From JAAUTY01 sp964397305 (GTDB taxonomy: Bacteria; Cyanobacteriota; Cyanobacteriia; Cyanobacteriales; Spirulinaceae): a DNA stretch of 64,000 bases. Positions 52,918 through 62,448 of the stretch are shown here, one piece after another (the stretch's first letter is position 1; every line of letters begins with the position of its first letter). Below the pieces are notes generated by a model. The model was not told where the DNA came from and ran no database searches. It saw only the letters and a program-made list of their open reading frames with translations. The position numbers were made by a program, and so were the translations under genes. The stretch covers positions 33,887 to 97,886 of the forward strand of contig CAYNIP010000013.1 in the NCBI GenBank assembly GCA_964397305.1, read 5' to 3'.

Positions 52918-53346
52918 GGCTAAAAACCTGGTTAACGGGATGGCGAGGAATTAAGTTGGCTTGCTACTAAGTAACTTCAGAAGCGGGCCGAGGTTTTATG
53001 CAGGGCGGCCCTTTTTTTGGGGGGACTAGTCATGCCCACCACAAGAAAACTGGGGGATCAATGGGCAGATGATCTCCAGAGCTTCCGAACTAAAGAGGCT
53101 ATCCGAGGCAGCAGAGCCAGAAGTACTAGCTTGCTCCTTACGGATAACCTTGCAGGCATCCCACCTGTCTTAGGTCTTTATTGGATTTGGACTAAAGCTT
53201 GAGGGATGTAAAGGGTGCTCCTTCTGGGAATCTTCTTCCTTTACTCCGTCCAAAGTATAGTCCATGTCTGTTGGCTACGGCAAGCACTGGAGCCAGCACT
53301 TTACAAAAACAGCACAATTCTAACCGTTGTCCGTAGTAATACGGGA
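52918..53346. other. Gap with no convincing gene
   Basis: 429 bases. A 57-codon plus-strand frame starting at ATG 53032 (MPTTRKLGDQWADDLQSFRT) has no recognisable features. No repeats or RNA signals were identified. Confidence 0.4.
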
Positions 53347-53556
53347 TCAATGGGGGGGGCGGCGACCTACCTCCTCCTGGCGCAGGGTGTAGCAGTAGTA
53401 GGTCCCGGCTTTGAGGACGACGCGGATTTTGGTATCGCCAATCCGGGTGCTTTCGACTTCAATTTTGCCGTAGCCCGTATCTTGCCAGGTTTGCAGCAAG
53501 AGGGCTTGGAGCTTTTGGAACAGGCGCTCGACTTCACCAGGGTCGGGTTGTGACAT
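53347..53556 (-). CDS. Small cyanobacterial hypothetical protein
   Basis: 69 residues: MSQPDPGEVERLFQKLQALLLQTWQDTGYGKIEVESTRIGDTKIRVVLKAGTYYCYTLRQEEVGRRPPH. An amphipathic N-terminal helix is followed by a beta hairpin; the 'GYGKIEVESxRIxDTKIRVVLKAGTYYRY' pattern looks like a conserved small cyanobacterial protein. The last residues may be divergent because the frame runs into unrelated sequence. Confidence 0.6.
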   Translation of the reverse strand: MSQPDPGEVERLFQKLQALLLQTWQDTGYGKIEVESTRIGDTKIRVVLKAGTYYCYTLRQEEVGRRPPH

Positions 53557-53716
53557 ACGTAATCTCCGTAAGTAATACCATCGCCGGTCAGCGGCTGGTA
53601 ACTCCCTAAGCTCTCGGTTCTGAACGGTGGTTTTTACGCAAGGCTTGGCAGCAGTCCAAGCGGGATCGCGATCGCGCTAGCCGGCCGTCGCTGCTGGCGC
53701 CTCGGGGGCCCTAGGG

Positions 53717-53950
53717 TTACAGCTCTAGGGGGACGACCAGTAAGGTAATGCCTTGGCGGCCGATCGCCCGTACCCGCTGTCCTGGCAGCAACTCGCAGCC
53801 TGTCCCCGCAGCCGCCAACCGAGCCGGCCAACTGGTTCCCAGAGCTTTCACCCGTCCTGCTTGCGCCTCGCTAATCGGTTGATCCACCCAGGCTAAGACC
53901 TCGCTCGGAAAGACTTCATCCACCGTTTGACGGGACAAGATGCTTGACAT
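53717..53950 (-). CDS. NfeD-like OB-fold protein
   Basis: 77 residues. The C-terminal half (GRVKALGTSWPARLAAAGTGCELLPGQRVRAIGRQGITLLVVPLEL) matches the soluble OB-fold domain of NfeD proteins, which act with membrane stomatins and proteases. There are no membrane helices here; short NfeD-like proteins occur in cyanobacteria. A TATGTACTGA tandem pair lies upstream at 53976-53995. Confidence 0.7.
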   Translation of the reverse strand: MSSILSRQTVDEVFPSEVLAWVDQPISEAQAGRVKALGTSWPARLAAAGTGCELLPGQRVRAIGRQGITLLVVPLEL

Positions 53951-54209
53951 TACCAGCCTCCTCAGCGATCGCTACTATGTACTGATATGTACTGATTCCT
54001 AAGCAGTGGCCTCACCTAAATTATGCGTTGCATCGCCGGCAGACTGTGGAGTGGGGTCGGGGGGGTGAGGGGCTCTAGACCGCTGACCTTCCTGAGGCCG
54101 AGACAAGCTGCCACCGTGCATAAATTTTCTCTGCTGAGAGCGAGGAGGTCGTAGCGGGCCGCCTAGCCTGCTCGTGGGGATGTTTTTCAGGGTTGAACCC
54201 ATTGAAGCG

Positions 54210-54428
54210 ATGTCGATTCGAGAACTCGTGCAACAAGCACTGCAAACCGGAATGCTGAGCCTGGAGGCAGAGCAGCAGCTACGCCAGCAACTCCAGCGCA
54301 CGCGGTACGACCTTGAGGACGTGCGCGCCTTTGTCACCTTGCAAGCCGCAGCGATGGCCGGGACTGTCCAGCAACAGTCACGCTTGTCGATGGCGCAACT
54401 TGCCCCAGCCAGGGCTCGATCTTGCTAA
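54210..54428 (+). CDS. Small helical hypothetical protein
   Basis: 72 residues from ATG 54210: MSIRELVQQALQTGMLSLEA continuing EQQLRQQLQRTRYDLEDVRAFVTLQAAAMAGTVQQQSR. A compact two- or three-helix protein with the look of a conserved cyanobacterial small family; no function known. A frame from 54174 is open but less typical. It ends 61 bases before the metalloprotease gene. Confidence 0.6.
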   Translation: MSIRELVQQALQTGMLSLEAEQQLRQQLQRTRYDLEDVRAFVTLQAAAMAGTVQQQSRLSMAQLAPARARSC

Positions 54429-54489
54429 CTTTAGGGAAGCGTGGGTGCGATTGTGTGCGGCCTCAATAGTAGATGGAACCATAGCAGGT

Positions 54490-57129
54490 ATGAAGCGGCG
54501 ATCCTTTTGGCTGTTGTTTGGTCTGGGCTGGCTCTGTAGCCTCGGCCTTTTGGTCCTGCCGGGCTCCTTGCCCCTCCAAGCGCTCCCACCCACCCCCCTG
54601 GAGGTGGCTTCAGCCTCTTCTCAGGAGCCAGCCGGCATCTTCCGCGCGACCCGGCGGGGGGATAAGCTCATTTTCCAAGTACGCGCCGATCAGCTCAACC
54701 AGGATTACCTCTGCATCACGTCCTTGGCCAGCGGCCTGGGCGTTGGCTACCTGATCAACGGTTTTCCCCTGGACAGCTTTGTGGTGCGTCTCCAGCGCGT
54801 GGATCAGGCGCTGCACTTCGTTTTGCCCAACCTCAACCTACGGGTTCAGCCCGATGACCCGCTCCGCTTCAATCTCCAGCGCTCCTTTAGTGACTCCGTG
54901 CTCTACCGGCTCCCCATCCTCTCAGAGTCAGCAGAGACCGGTCTACTGGAGATCGATGCGACGGGGATGTTTTTGACGCGGAATGATCTGGCGGGGATTG
55001 GCAATTATTTTGACAACGCCTATGTCATCGACCCGGAGCGCTCCCACTTTGAGAGCGTCAAATCGTTTCCGAAAAATGTTGAGATTCAGGCCGTCTATGG
55101 CTTCTCGGCTCGGAGCAGCAGCAATCTGCCGTTCAGCGGTCTGGTTCCGGATGGGCGGGCTTTTAATCTAGCCGTTCACTACAGCTTCTCGGAGCTACCG
55201 CGAGATAATGCCTACGTGCCGCGTCTGGCGGATAGTCGAGTTGGCTACTTTATCAATGCCTACAAGGATTTATCCGATACCCAAGCGCGAGAACCGTTTG
55301 TCCGCTACATCCAGCGCTGGCGGTTGGAGCCCCGGGAGCCGACGGCTCCCCTCTCGCCTCCCAAGGAGCCCTTGGTGTTTTGGCTGGAAAATACCATTCC
55401 CCATGAGTACCGGGAGGATGTGCGGGCGGGGGTGCTGATGTGGAATCGGGCCTTTGAGCAGGCGGGGTTTCAGGATGCGATTGTGGTCAAGCAGATGCCG
55501 GACGATGCGACCTGGGACCCGGCCGATGTGCGCTACAACACGATTCGCTGGTCGAGTACTCTCAGCTCCGGCATCATGGGCATTGGTCCCTCCCAGGTCA
55601 ATCCGCTGACGGGGGAAATTTTGGCGGCAGATGTGGTGATCAATGGGGCGGCGATCCGTCTGCGGCAGGAGGAGTATCGCCATTTGGTGGATCTGGCGAG
55701 CCCGGACTGGGGGCAGTGGTGTGGGGGCGATCGCGCTGCGAGCGAGACCCTGGATCGCTTCGCCACCCTCCAAGCGCAAATCGCTCGACAGACGGATCTC
55801 TGCTTTGGGATGGCGGCGGCGGAGCAGTTCCGCACCGGGGCTTTGGGGATGACGCTGCTGCATAATGTTGCCCCTAATGGTGCCTCGATGCAGCGCTACA
55901 CGCGCCAGTACCTGCGGATGTTGATCGCCCATGAGGTGGGCCATGTGCTAGGCTTGCGTCACAATTTCCGGGGTAGCATTCTTCTCGATCCCCAGGACTT
56001 GAATGATCTCAGCATTACCCACACCCAGGGTCTGGCGGGGTCGGTGATGGATTATGTCGGGGTGAACCTGGCGCCGCCGGGGGTGGAGCAGGGGGACTAT
56101 TTTCCCGTGGTGGTTGGGCCCTATGATCGCTGGGCGATTGAGTATGGTTATCAGTGGACAGGGGCCCTGGTGCCAGCGGCCGAGCGGCGGGCCTTGGGGG
56201 CGATCGCCAGCCGCGCCCCGGCTCACGAGCTGGCCTACGCCACCGACGAGGATCTTTGGGGCTTTCGGGACCCAACGGTCAACGCCTTTGACCTCAGCCG
56301 CGACGTGCTGGGCTATGCCCAGCAGCAGATGGAGAATGCCCGCCTGATGTGGACGCGGCTGCAAACTCGCTACCCGATCCCCGGCGACAGTTACGACGAG
56401 ATGCGCCAAAAGTTTAACGAGGTCTTCTCCTATTACATCCGCCAAGCGCTGCTGGTGATGAACTATGTCGGCGGGCGCTCGTTCAATCGCGATCGCCCCG
56501 GAGATCCCGGCGGCCGCCTGCCCTTTGAGTCCGTACCCCTCGCGAAGCAGCGCCAGGCCTTGGCCGTGCTTCAAGACTATATCTTTGCCCCCGAGGCCTT
56601 TACGTTCCCGCCAGAGTTGTTGAACCAGTTGGCTCCGTCGCGCTGGTGGCATTGGGGGCAGCCCGTGCCCTTGTCGGCCTTGGATTACCCGATCCACGAC
56701 AGCATTTTGGGGGTGCAGCGGCTGGTGTTGCGGTCTCTCCTGGCGGGCGATCGCCTCGGTACCCTGCGGGATCTGGAACTCAAGCATCCCGACGAAGCCC
56801 TCACCTTACCGGAGCTGTATGAAACGCTGGGGAACGGTCTCTGGCAGGAAGTGCTGGCGGCGCAGACAGGGGGGATCAATGTCTCCAGCGTGCGGCGATC
56901 GCTGCAACGGGAGCACCTCAACCTGCTGATCGATATGATGTTGCGCCAGGTGCGGGTTCCTGAAGATGCCCGCACCCTCGCCTGGTATCAGTTGCGCCAG
57001 CTCCACAGTGCCATCGATCGGGTCGTCGGCCGCCACGGCGGCAGCCTTGACCTCTACACCCGCGCCCACTTGGAGGAAAGTCGCGATCGCATCACCAAGG
57101 CCCTCGAGGCCCGGATGCAGTCGAGCTAA
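54490..57129 (+). CDS. Exported zinc metalloprotease (DUF4953/DUF5117 type)
   Basis: 879 residues from ATG 54490. The signal peptide is MKRRSFWLLFGLGWLCSLGLLVLPGSLPLQA. A DUF5117-like beta region precedes the metzincin-like catalytic motif HEVGHVLGLRHNF (about residue 481), with a downstream SVMDY methionine turn. The helical C terminus (NLLIDMMLRQVRVPEDARTLAWYQLRQL) is typical of the family. Probably a periplasmic or secreted protease. The stop overlaps the convergent pentapeptide gene by four bases. Confidence 0.9.
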   Translation: MKRRSFWLLFGLGWLCSLGLLVLPGSLPLQALPPTPLEVASASSQEPAGIFRATRRGDKLIFQVRADQLNQDYLCITSLASGLGVGYLINGFPLDSFVVRLQRVDQALHFVLPNLNLRVQPDDPLRFNLQRSFSDSVLYRLPILSESAETGLLEIDATGMFLTRNDLAGIGNYFDNAYVIDPERSHFESVKSFPKNVEIQAVYGFSARSSSNLPFSGLVPDGRAFNLAVHYSFSELPRDNAYVPRLADSRVGYFINAYKDLSDTQAREPFVRYIQRWRLEPREPTAPLSPPKEPLVFWLENTIPHEYREDVRAGVLMWNRAFEQAGFQDAIVVKQMPDDATWDPADVRYNTIRWSSTLSSGIMGIGPSQVNPLTGEILAADVVINGAAIRLRQEEYRHLVDLASPDWGQWCGGDRAASETLDRFATLQAQIARQTDLCFGMAAAEQFRTGALGMTLLHNVAPNGASMQRYTRQYLRMLIAHEVGHVLGLRHNFRGSILLDPQDLNDLSITHTQGLAGSVMDYVGVNLAPPGVEQGDYFPVVVGPYDRWAIEYGYQWTGALVPAAERRALGAIASRAPAHELAYATDEDLWGFRDPTVNAFDLSRDVLGYAQQQMENARLMWTRLQTRYPIPGDSYDEMRQKFNEVFSYYIRQALLVMNYVGGRSFNRDRPGDPGGRLPFESVPLAKQRQALAVLQDYIFAPEAFTFPPELLNQLAPSRWWHWGQPVPLSALDYPIHDSILGVQRLVLRSLLAGDRLGTLRDLELKHPDEALTLPELYETLGNGLWQEVLAAQTGGINVSSVRRSLQREHLNLLIDMMLRQVRVPEDARTLAWYQLRQLHSAIDRVVGRHGGSLDLYTRAHLEESRDRITKALEARMQSS

Positions 57130-58259
57130 AGCGGTTCGGGAAACAGGCCCCCCCGCTGGTGGAGCTTGCGGCGCTGGCGTTTGTTGAGGCCCAAGTTATT
57201 GCCAAACCGGGTGGCCTGGAGGTAGGCATTGTCCCAACGGGCTTGGGTCAGATTGGCCTCCCGGAGGTCCGCGCCGCTGAGGTCCGCATCAATGAACTGA
57301 GTGCCCTGGCAATTGCTCCCCTGGAGATCGGCCCCTTGGAGGTTACTGCTGAGCATAAAAAAGGTCTGGACCAGGGTGGCGCGCCGCAAGTTAGCGCCCT
57401 GGAGATCCACCGCACTCAGGTAGGCCTGGCTCAGGTTAGCGGCAGCCAGCACGGCTTCTCGGAGGCAGGCCCCCGTGAGGTCAGCTCCCGTGAGGTCAGC
57501 CCCCGTGAGGTCGGCCTGCTGTAAGTTAGCCCGCACCAAGTTGGCCTGCTGAAGGCTGGCCCCGGCTAGGAGGGCCTGCGGCAACTCCAGGTAGGCCAAC
57601 TGGGCTCCGTTCAGGGTCGCTCCCTCGAGCTGGGCCCCCTGGAGGTCGGCGGCGGTGAAGAGGCCCTGGGTACAGTCGGCGAGGCTGAGATCTGCCCCAG
57701 TGAGGCCTGCACCGCTGAAGTCGGCGGCGAGCCACTGGCTCCGGCTGAGATCCGCGCCGCTGAGGTCGGCCTGAGCAAAGCAGGGGCGATCGCCCCCGGC
57801 TCCGCGCAGATCCGCCTCGGGAAGTTGCGATCGCTCAAAATTCGCCCCCGCTAGCTGGGTACGGCCGAGGCCGGCTCGGCTGAGATCCGCCTGACTGCAA
57901 TCCGCCTGGCGGAGGTCAGCGCCCTGGAGGTCCGCATCAGCCAGCAACACCCCCCGCAAGTAGGCCGTGCTCAAATCCGCCTGGCTCAACTCCGCCTGGC
58001 GCAGATCGGCATGACTCAGATCCGCTCCCCGTAGGTCACTCTTGCGGAGATCCGCCTGGGCCAGGAGCGAGCCACTCAGGGAGGCCTCCCGCAAATCAGC
58101 TCCCCGCAGGTTCACAGCCCCCAGATTAGCCTCCCGCAAGTCAAGGCCCCGCAGGTCGGCCTGGATCAAAACCGGCAGGAGACCGGGGTGCTCAGCCCGC
58201 CACGCATTCCAAGCGCTGACGCCCTGCTGGAGGATCTCGAGGTGCGGGCGACGAGGCAT
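57126..58259 (-). CDS. Pentapeptide-repeat protein
   Basis: 377 residues, mostly A(D/N)Lxx repeats (GADLREASLSGSLLAQADLRKSDLRGADLSHADLRQAELSQADL) forming a right-handed quadrilateral beta helix. A short N-terminal leader (LEILQQGVSAWNAWRAEHP) and a basic C terminus (NNLGLNKRQRRKLHQRGG) are typical of cyanobacterial members. Function unknown. It follows lipA by nine bases, so the two are likely one transcript. Confidence 0.92.
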   Translation of the reverse strand: MPRRPHLEILQQGVSAWNAWRAEHPGLLPVLIQADLRGLDLREANLGAVNLRGADLREASLSGSLLAQADLRKSDLRGADLSHADLRQAELSQADLSTAYLRGVLLADADLQGADLRQADCSQADLSRAGLGRTQLAGANFERSQLPEADLRGAGGDRPCFAQADLSGADLSRSQWLAADFSGAGLTGADLSLADCTQGLFTAADLQGAQLEGATLNGAQLAYLELPQALLAGASLQQANLVRANLQQADLTGADLTGADLTGACLREAVLAAANLSQAYLSAVDLQGANLRRATLVQTFFMLSSNLQGADLQGSNCQGTQFIDADLSGADLREANLTQARWDNAYLQATRFGNNLGLNKRQRRKLHQRGGLFPEPL

Positions 58260-58268
58260 AGGATTGGA

Positions 58269-59165
58269 CTACGCCTCAGTCAGGGCCGGAGGCCGGGGGC
58301 GGGGGTAGCGCTCCATCAGCGATCGCACCTGTTCGGCGTGGTAGGAGCTGCGGGTCAGCGGCGAGGCCACCACTTGCAGAAAGCCCTGGGCTTCGCCCCA
58401 CTCCCGCCAAGCATCAAATTGAGCCGGGGGCACAAAGTCCTGAACCGGGAGGTGTTTGGGGCTGGGTTGCAGGTATTGGCCCAGGGTCAGAATGTCGCAG
58501 GCGATCGCCCGCAAGTCAGCCATGACCTGACGAATTTCCGCATCCGTTTCCCCCAAACCCACCATCAGCCCCGACTTGGTATAAAGCCAGGGAGCCTGCT
58601 GGCGAGCGCGGCGCAGCAGCTCGAGGGAGCGCCCATAGTCCCCCTGGGGTCGCGTGCGGCGGTAGAGGCGGGGAACCGTCTCGGTATTGTGGTTGAGGAC
58701 TTCCGGCGCCGCAACGAGCACCGTATCCAAGGCCTCCCAATTACCGCAAAAATCGGGAACCAGCACCTCGATCGTCGTACCAGGGGACTGGGCCCGGGTA
58801 GCGGCAATACAGCGGGCAAACTGAGCCGCACCGCCATCGGGAAGGTCATCGCGGTTCACCGCCGTGATCACGACATGGTTGAGCCGCAGGCGCGCCACGG
58901 CCGTGGCCAAACGCTCCGGCTCCGTCGGGTCAAGGGGCTGGGGCCGCTTCTCGAAGTCAATATCGCAGTAGGGACAGGCGCGGGTGCAGGCAGGCCCCAT
59001 GATCAAGAAGGTGGCCGTGCCAGCATGAAAGCACTCACCGATATTAGGGCAGGACGCCTCTTCGCAGACCGTGTTGAGCTGCAAGTCCCGCAAAATTTCT
59101 TTGACATTGCCGACGCGCTGCCACTGGGGAGCCTTGACGCGCAGCCATTCGGGTTTGACGACCAC
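58269..59165 (-). CDS. lipA: Lipoyl synthase
   Basis: Radical SAM enzyme inserting two sulfurs into protein-bound octanoyl chains. 298 residues. The auxiliary cluster cysteines lie in CEEASCPNIGEC, the SAM cluster in CTRACPYCDID, and the C-terminal Arg-Ser-Ser-Tyr is present (TRSSYHAEQV). Good match over the full length. Confidence 0.96.
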   Translation of the reverse strand: MVVKPEWLRVKAPQWQRVGNVKEILRDLQLNTVCEEASCPNIGECFHAGTATFLIMGPACTRACPYCDIDFEKRPQPLDPTEPERLATAVARLRLNHVVITAVNRDDLPDGGAAQFARCIAATRAQSPGTTIEVLVPDFCGNWEALDTVLVAAPEVLNHNTETVPRLYRRTRPQGDYGRSLELLRRARQQAPWLYTKSGLMVGLGETDAEIRQVMADLRAIACDILTLGQYLQPSPKHLPVQDFVPPAQFDAWREWGEAQGFLQVVASPLTRSSYHAEQVRSLMERYPRPRPPALTEA

Positions 59166-59224
59166 GAGAACAATACCTCTGCTGAAGCGATAGATGCAAT
59201 CGATCCTACCAAGATTTTCGAGGC

Positions 59225-59545
59225 GAGTGAAATTTTGCGCGGGATGTTGAGACTCCTTCGCTCAGCCCCCACCCCAATCGCTCTCCCAACTTGGGAGAGG
59301 AGCTTCTAGCGTCCCTGCTCCCAGCCTTGGGAGCAAGGACCGGGAGATGAGAGCCCCGTAACCCTTCGCTCCCCTTCTCCCAGCTTCGGGAACAGGGACC
59401 AGGGGATGGAGACGCGCAGCGGCTTCTCGAAGAGGGGGCCCCGTAACCCTGTTCGCGCTAGCGTCGCGGAGCGATAGAGGGCGACCCTTTGGTCCTTGAG
59501 CCATCGCTCAAAATTCAGGGGAGCCGCGCTTTTTTTCGTCCACCC
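59225..59545 (-). mobile_element. Miniature inverted-repeat element, copy E (long form)
   Basis: Inverted relative to copies A, C and D: the right edge is TTTTTTTCGTCCACCC (ending 59545) and the left edge GAGTGAAATTTTGCGCGGG, with a 3-base deletion in the terminus. About 321 bases, because a segment around GTTACGGGGC plus the hairpin is duplicated internally. No target duplication is seen. It fills much of the gap between lipA and cowN (59166-59723), which also holds a CCCCTCGCCC hairpin near 59620. Confidence 0.8.
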
Positions 59546-59723
59546 GGAACGTAGAGTCGCTAACGTGGGCTGGTCGCAACAGGATACAGCAGTTTTTAGC
59601 CTAGTGCAATACAGCTAAAGCCCCTCGCCCTCTGGGAGAGGGGTTTGAGGTGAAGGCCACGTACTTTACTAGCCAGAAAAATACTGTCTTCTCTAGACTA
59701 CCCGTAGCGTACCTCTCCTCGGG

Positions 59724-60005
59724 TTAACAACATTCCTCTTCAACCTGCTCCAGCAAGGCCAGGGCTTCAGGATTGCTGTAATCTTCAAACAAAGCACGAA
59801 CGTGATTGATTTGGCTACCAACAAAGTAGAGTTCATCGGCACCAAGTTGCTGGCGGCTAGCAAGGCGAAGACGAAAGTAATCCAGCCACGGACTCGGGTG
59901 GGGCGGCTCAGCTACATACCGCTCAATGTAGGCCAAAACTTGACGGGCTTTCTCGTCACAATCCAGGCCTTGAAAACTGACATAACGATCAGGAGATGGT
60001 TGCAT
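59724..60005 (-). CDS. cowN: CowN-like nitrogenase CO-protection protein
   Basis: 93 residues. The whole length fits CowN: RYVSFQGLDCDEKARQVLAY, IERYVAEPPHPSPWLDYFRLRLA, ELYFVGSQINHVRALFEDY and the C-terminal ALALLEQVEEECC. In Rhodospirillum and Gluconacetobacter CowN sustains nitrogen fixation when carbon monoxide is present. Its presence implies that this cyanobacterium fixes nitrogen, although no nif gene is in the window. Confidence 0.87.
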   Translation of the reverse strand: MQPSPDRYVSFQGLDCDEKARQVLAYIERYVAEPPHPSPWLDYFRLRLASRQQLGADELYFVGSQINHVRALFEDYSNPEALALLEQVEEECC

Positions 60006-60251
60006 AATTTATCTTGACACGAGGCTTTCAGAACGTCGCGTCGAGCGCTATTTGCAAGGCTCTAACACTACGATCCTTCTGGGAATTGTACCACAAACTT
60101 CCAGGAAATTGGCTAGTACTCGGCCGCGAAAAAAAGGCTGCGATTCCAGGCAAACTCCCGGTTGAGTTGGTTTTCGTACCTCAACCCCACCGACTCGCTG
60201 CTCGAATTATGTCGCCATTTACGCCGCCGCCTACCAGTTTATGGTATAGCA

Positions 60252-60362
60252 GGGTGAACGAAATTTTACGCGGGATGTTGGTACTCCTTAGCTCAGCCCT
60301 CACCCCACATCCTCTCTCAAGTTGGGAGAGGAGCTTCTAGCACCCCTTCTCCCAGCTTTGAG
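60252..60362 (-). repeat. Partial copy of the GGGTGGACG miniature element
   Basis: Starts GGGTGAACGAAATTTTACGC and GGGATGTTGGTACTCC, then follows the internal hairpin TCAAGTTGGGAGAGGAGC, and ends near 60362. The far terminus is missing. The remaining part of the 60006-60561 gap shows no gene. Confidence 0.75.
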
Positions 60363-60561
60363 AAATTGAAGGGTTTAATCAAGCCTGGAAGTTCATCCCA
60401 AAACGTCGTGAAGCTTGACGACAGCAAGTATAAATTCTAGTCAAGTTTGAGCCAAGCTCTACAGAACGACGCCTGAAGCTTCCGGGGAGCGTTATGCTTA
60501 GGAAGATTACCTTCACCCCAAGGGCTACCTAACGCCCCATTACTGCTCCCTAGCTTTCCCC

Positions 60562-62400
60562 ATGCTGCAATTTTTCCGGCAAACCCTCGCCAGCCTGCTT
60601 GGCACTCTGCTCGCTCTCCTCCTCGCGACGGTCCTGGGCACGACTGCGCTCTTCATCCTCATCGCGGCGATCGCCGCCCAGCAGGAGGCGCGCGATCCTC
60701 GGCTGCGGGACAATACCATCCTGGTCTTCGATCTCTCGGTGGAAATTCGTGATGCTGAGATCCCCCTAAGCCTGGCGGATAACCTCACGGGCAGCACCCC
60801 GACGGTGTTAACCCTGCGGCAGGTGGTGGACGCGATCGAGCGAGCGACGTGGGATGAGCGTATCGTCGGTTTACTGATCGATGGCAGCCAAGGCGGTGGC
60901 CTGGCGGGTTATGCGAGCCTCGCGGAGGTACGGGCGGCCCTGGAGCAGTTTCGTGAAGCCGGCAAGCAGATCCTCGCCTATGACGTGGATCTGACCCAGC
61001 GCGAATACTACCTGGCCTCGGTGGCGGAGCGCATTTTGCTGAATCCAATCGGCGCGGTTGAGTTCAATGGCTTCAGCGCTGAGCAACTTTTCCTGGCGGG
61101 AGCCTTGGAGAAATTCGGCATCGGGGTGCAAGTGGTGCGGGTTGGCGATTACAAGTCGGCGGTGGAGCCCTTTGTGCGCCAGGATCTCAGCCCGGAAAAT
61201 CGCCGACAACTGACGGACCTCCTCGAGGCACTCTGGCAGGAGTTTCTGGCCACCGTGAGTAGCCAGCGCGACCTGACCAGTGCTGACTTGCAGGCGATCG
61301 CCGATACCCAAGGCCTACTCCTCCCCAGCGACGCCACAGCCGCGAAGCTGGTAGACGACCTCGCTCACTTCGATGAAGTGGCGGCGGAACTGCGCCAACT
61401 GACCCAGGAAGATGATAACCCGGACGACGGCAGCCGCTTCCGGCGCATTGATCTAGCGACCTACAGCCAAGGGCCGGCTGACAGTGCCAACCTGCGAACA
61501 TCACGGAATAAAATTGCGGTGCTCTATGCGGAAGGGGCGATCGTCAGCGGCGATGGCGGCCCAGAGGAGGTGGGCAGCGATCGCTTCAGCCGCCAAATCC
61601 GCCGCCTCCGCGAGGATGAGGCGGTCAAGGCCATCGTGCTCCGCATCAACAGTCCTGGGGGCAGTGCCACCGCCTCGGATGTGATTTTGCGAGAACTGAA
61701 ACTAGCTAGCGAGGAGAAGCCCCTGATCGTCTCCATGGGCGATGTTGCCGCCTCAGGGGGCTACTGGCTGGCGACGGGGGCCTCCTACATCTTTGCAGAA
61801 GCCAGCACGATTACGGGCTCCATTGGGGTGTTTGGGCTTCTGTTCAATGTCGAGGACCTTGCTCAGGATAACGGTGTAACCTGGGATGCAGTCAAGACCG
61901 CTGCCCTGGCCGATCTCTACACCGCCAGCCGACCCCAAACCCCGGCCGAGCTGGCCGTCCTCCAGCGGGCCGTCAATCGCATCTATGAACTTTTCATCAA
62001 TACGGTGGCGGAGGCGCGCTCCCTCTCGCGCTCGGAGGTGGTGGCGATCGCCCAGGGCCGCGTCTGGGTGGGCCAAGAGGCGGAACGAGTCGGCTTAGTC
62101 GATGAGATCGGCGGCCTGGGGGCGGCGATCGCCCACGCGGCCGAGGCTGCTGACCTCGGCGACGATTGGGAAGTGCAGGATGACCGGGAGCCCCCCACCC
62201 TGGAGGAGCGCCTACTCCGGAGCCTGCCCCTGGTGGTGCGATCGTCCCTCCAGGAGGCGATGCCAAGGCCCCGCTGGCAAGCCCCCGAGCCGTTGCGACA
62301 ACAAGCAGAAACCCTCCGCCAGGATCTAGAAGGCCTGGGGCCCCTCCGCGACCCGCGCGGCATCTATATGTATTGGCCTTTTAGCCTGCACCCTCGCTAG
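60562..62400 (+). CDS. sppA: Signal peptide peptidase SppA, long form
   Basis: 612 residues. An N-terminal membrane anchor (FFRQTLASLLGTLLALLLATVLGTTALFILIAAIAA) is followed by two S49 domains. The Lys-Ser dyad is visible: Lys near residue 197 in RVGDYKSAVEPF and Ser near 398 in GDVAASGGYWLAT, as in E. coli-type SppA67K. It digests cleaved signal peptides in the membrane; cyanobacterial SppA is also linked to light acclimation. Confidence 0.94.
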   Translation: MLQFFRQTLASLLGTLLALLLATVLGTTALFILIAAIAAQQEARDPRLRDNTILVFDLSVEIRDAEIPLSLADNLTGSTPTVLTLRQVVDAIERATWDERIVGLLIDGSQGGGLAGYASLAEVRAALEQFREAGKQILAYDVDLTQREYYLASVAERILLNPIGAVEFNGFSAEQLFLAGALEKFGIGVQVVRVGDYKSAVEPFVRQDLSPENRRQLTDLLEALWQEFLATVSSQRDLTSADLQAIADTQGLLLPSDATAAKLVDDLAHFDEVAAELRQLTQEDDNPDDGSRFRRIDLATYSQGPADSANLRTSRNKIAVLYAEGAIVSGDGGPEEVGSDRFSRQIRRLREDEAVKAIVLRINSPGGSATASDVILRELKLASEEKPLIVSMGDVAASGGYWLATGASYIFAEASTITGSIGVFGLLFNVEDLAQDNGVTWDAVKTAALADLYTASRPQTPAELAVLQRAVNRIYELFINTVAEARSLSRSEVVAIAQGRVWVGQEAERVGLVDEIGGLGAAIAHAAEAADLGDDWEVQDDREPPTLEERLLRSLPLVVRSSLQEAMPRPRWQAPEPLRQQAETLRQDLEGLGPLRDPRGIYMYWPFSLHPR

Positions 62401-62448
62401 TCTTGCACTCATGACTTGCTAACCCAAGGCTGGCCCTCACCCCAACCC

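Noticed and set aside
53032..53202. 57-codon plus-strand frame in the gap after the island
   Set aside because: No domain, no clear ribosome site and no resemblance to a known small protein.
59225..59545. Target-site duplication around copy E of the miniature element
   Set aside because: TTTCGAGGC on one side and GGAACGTAG on the other do not match, so no duplication is claimed.
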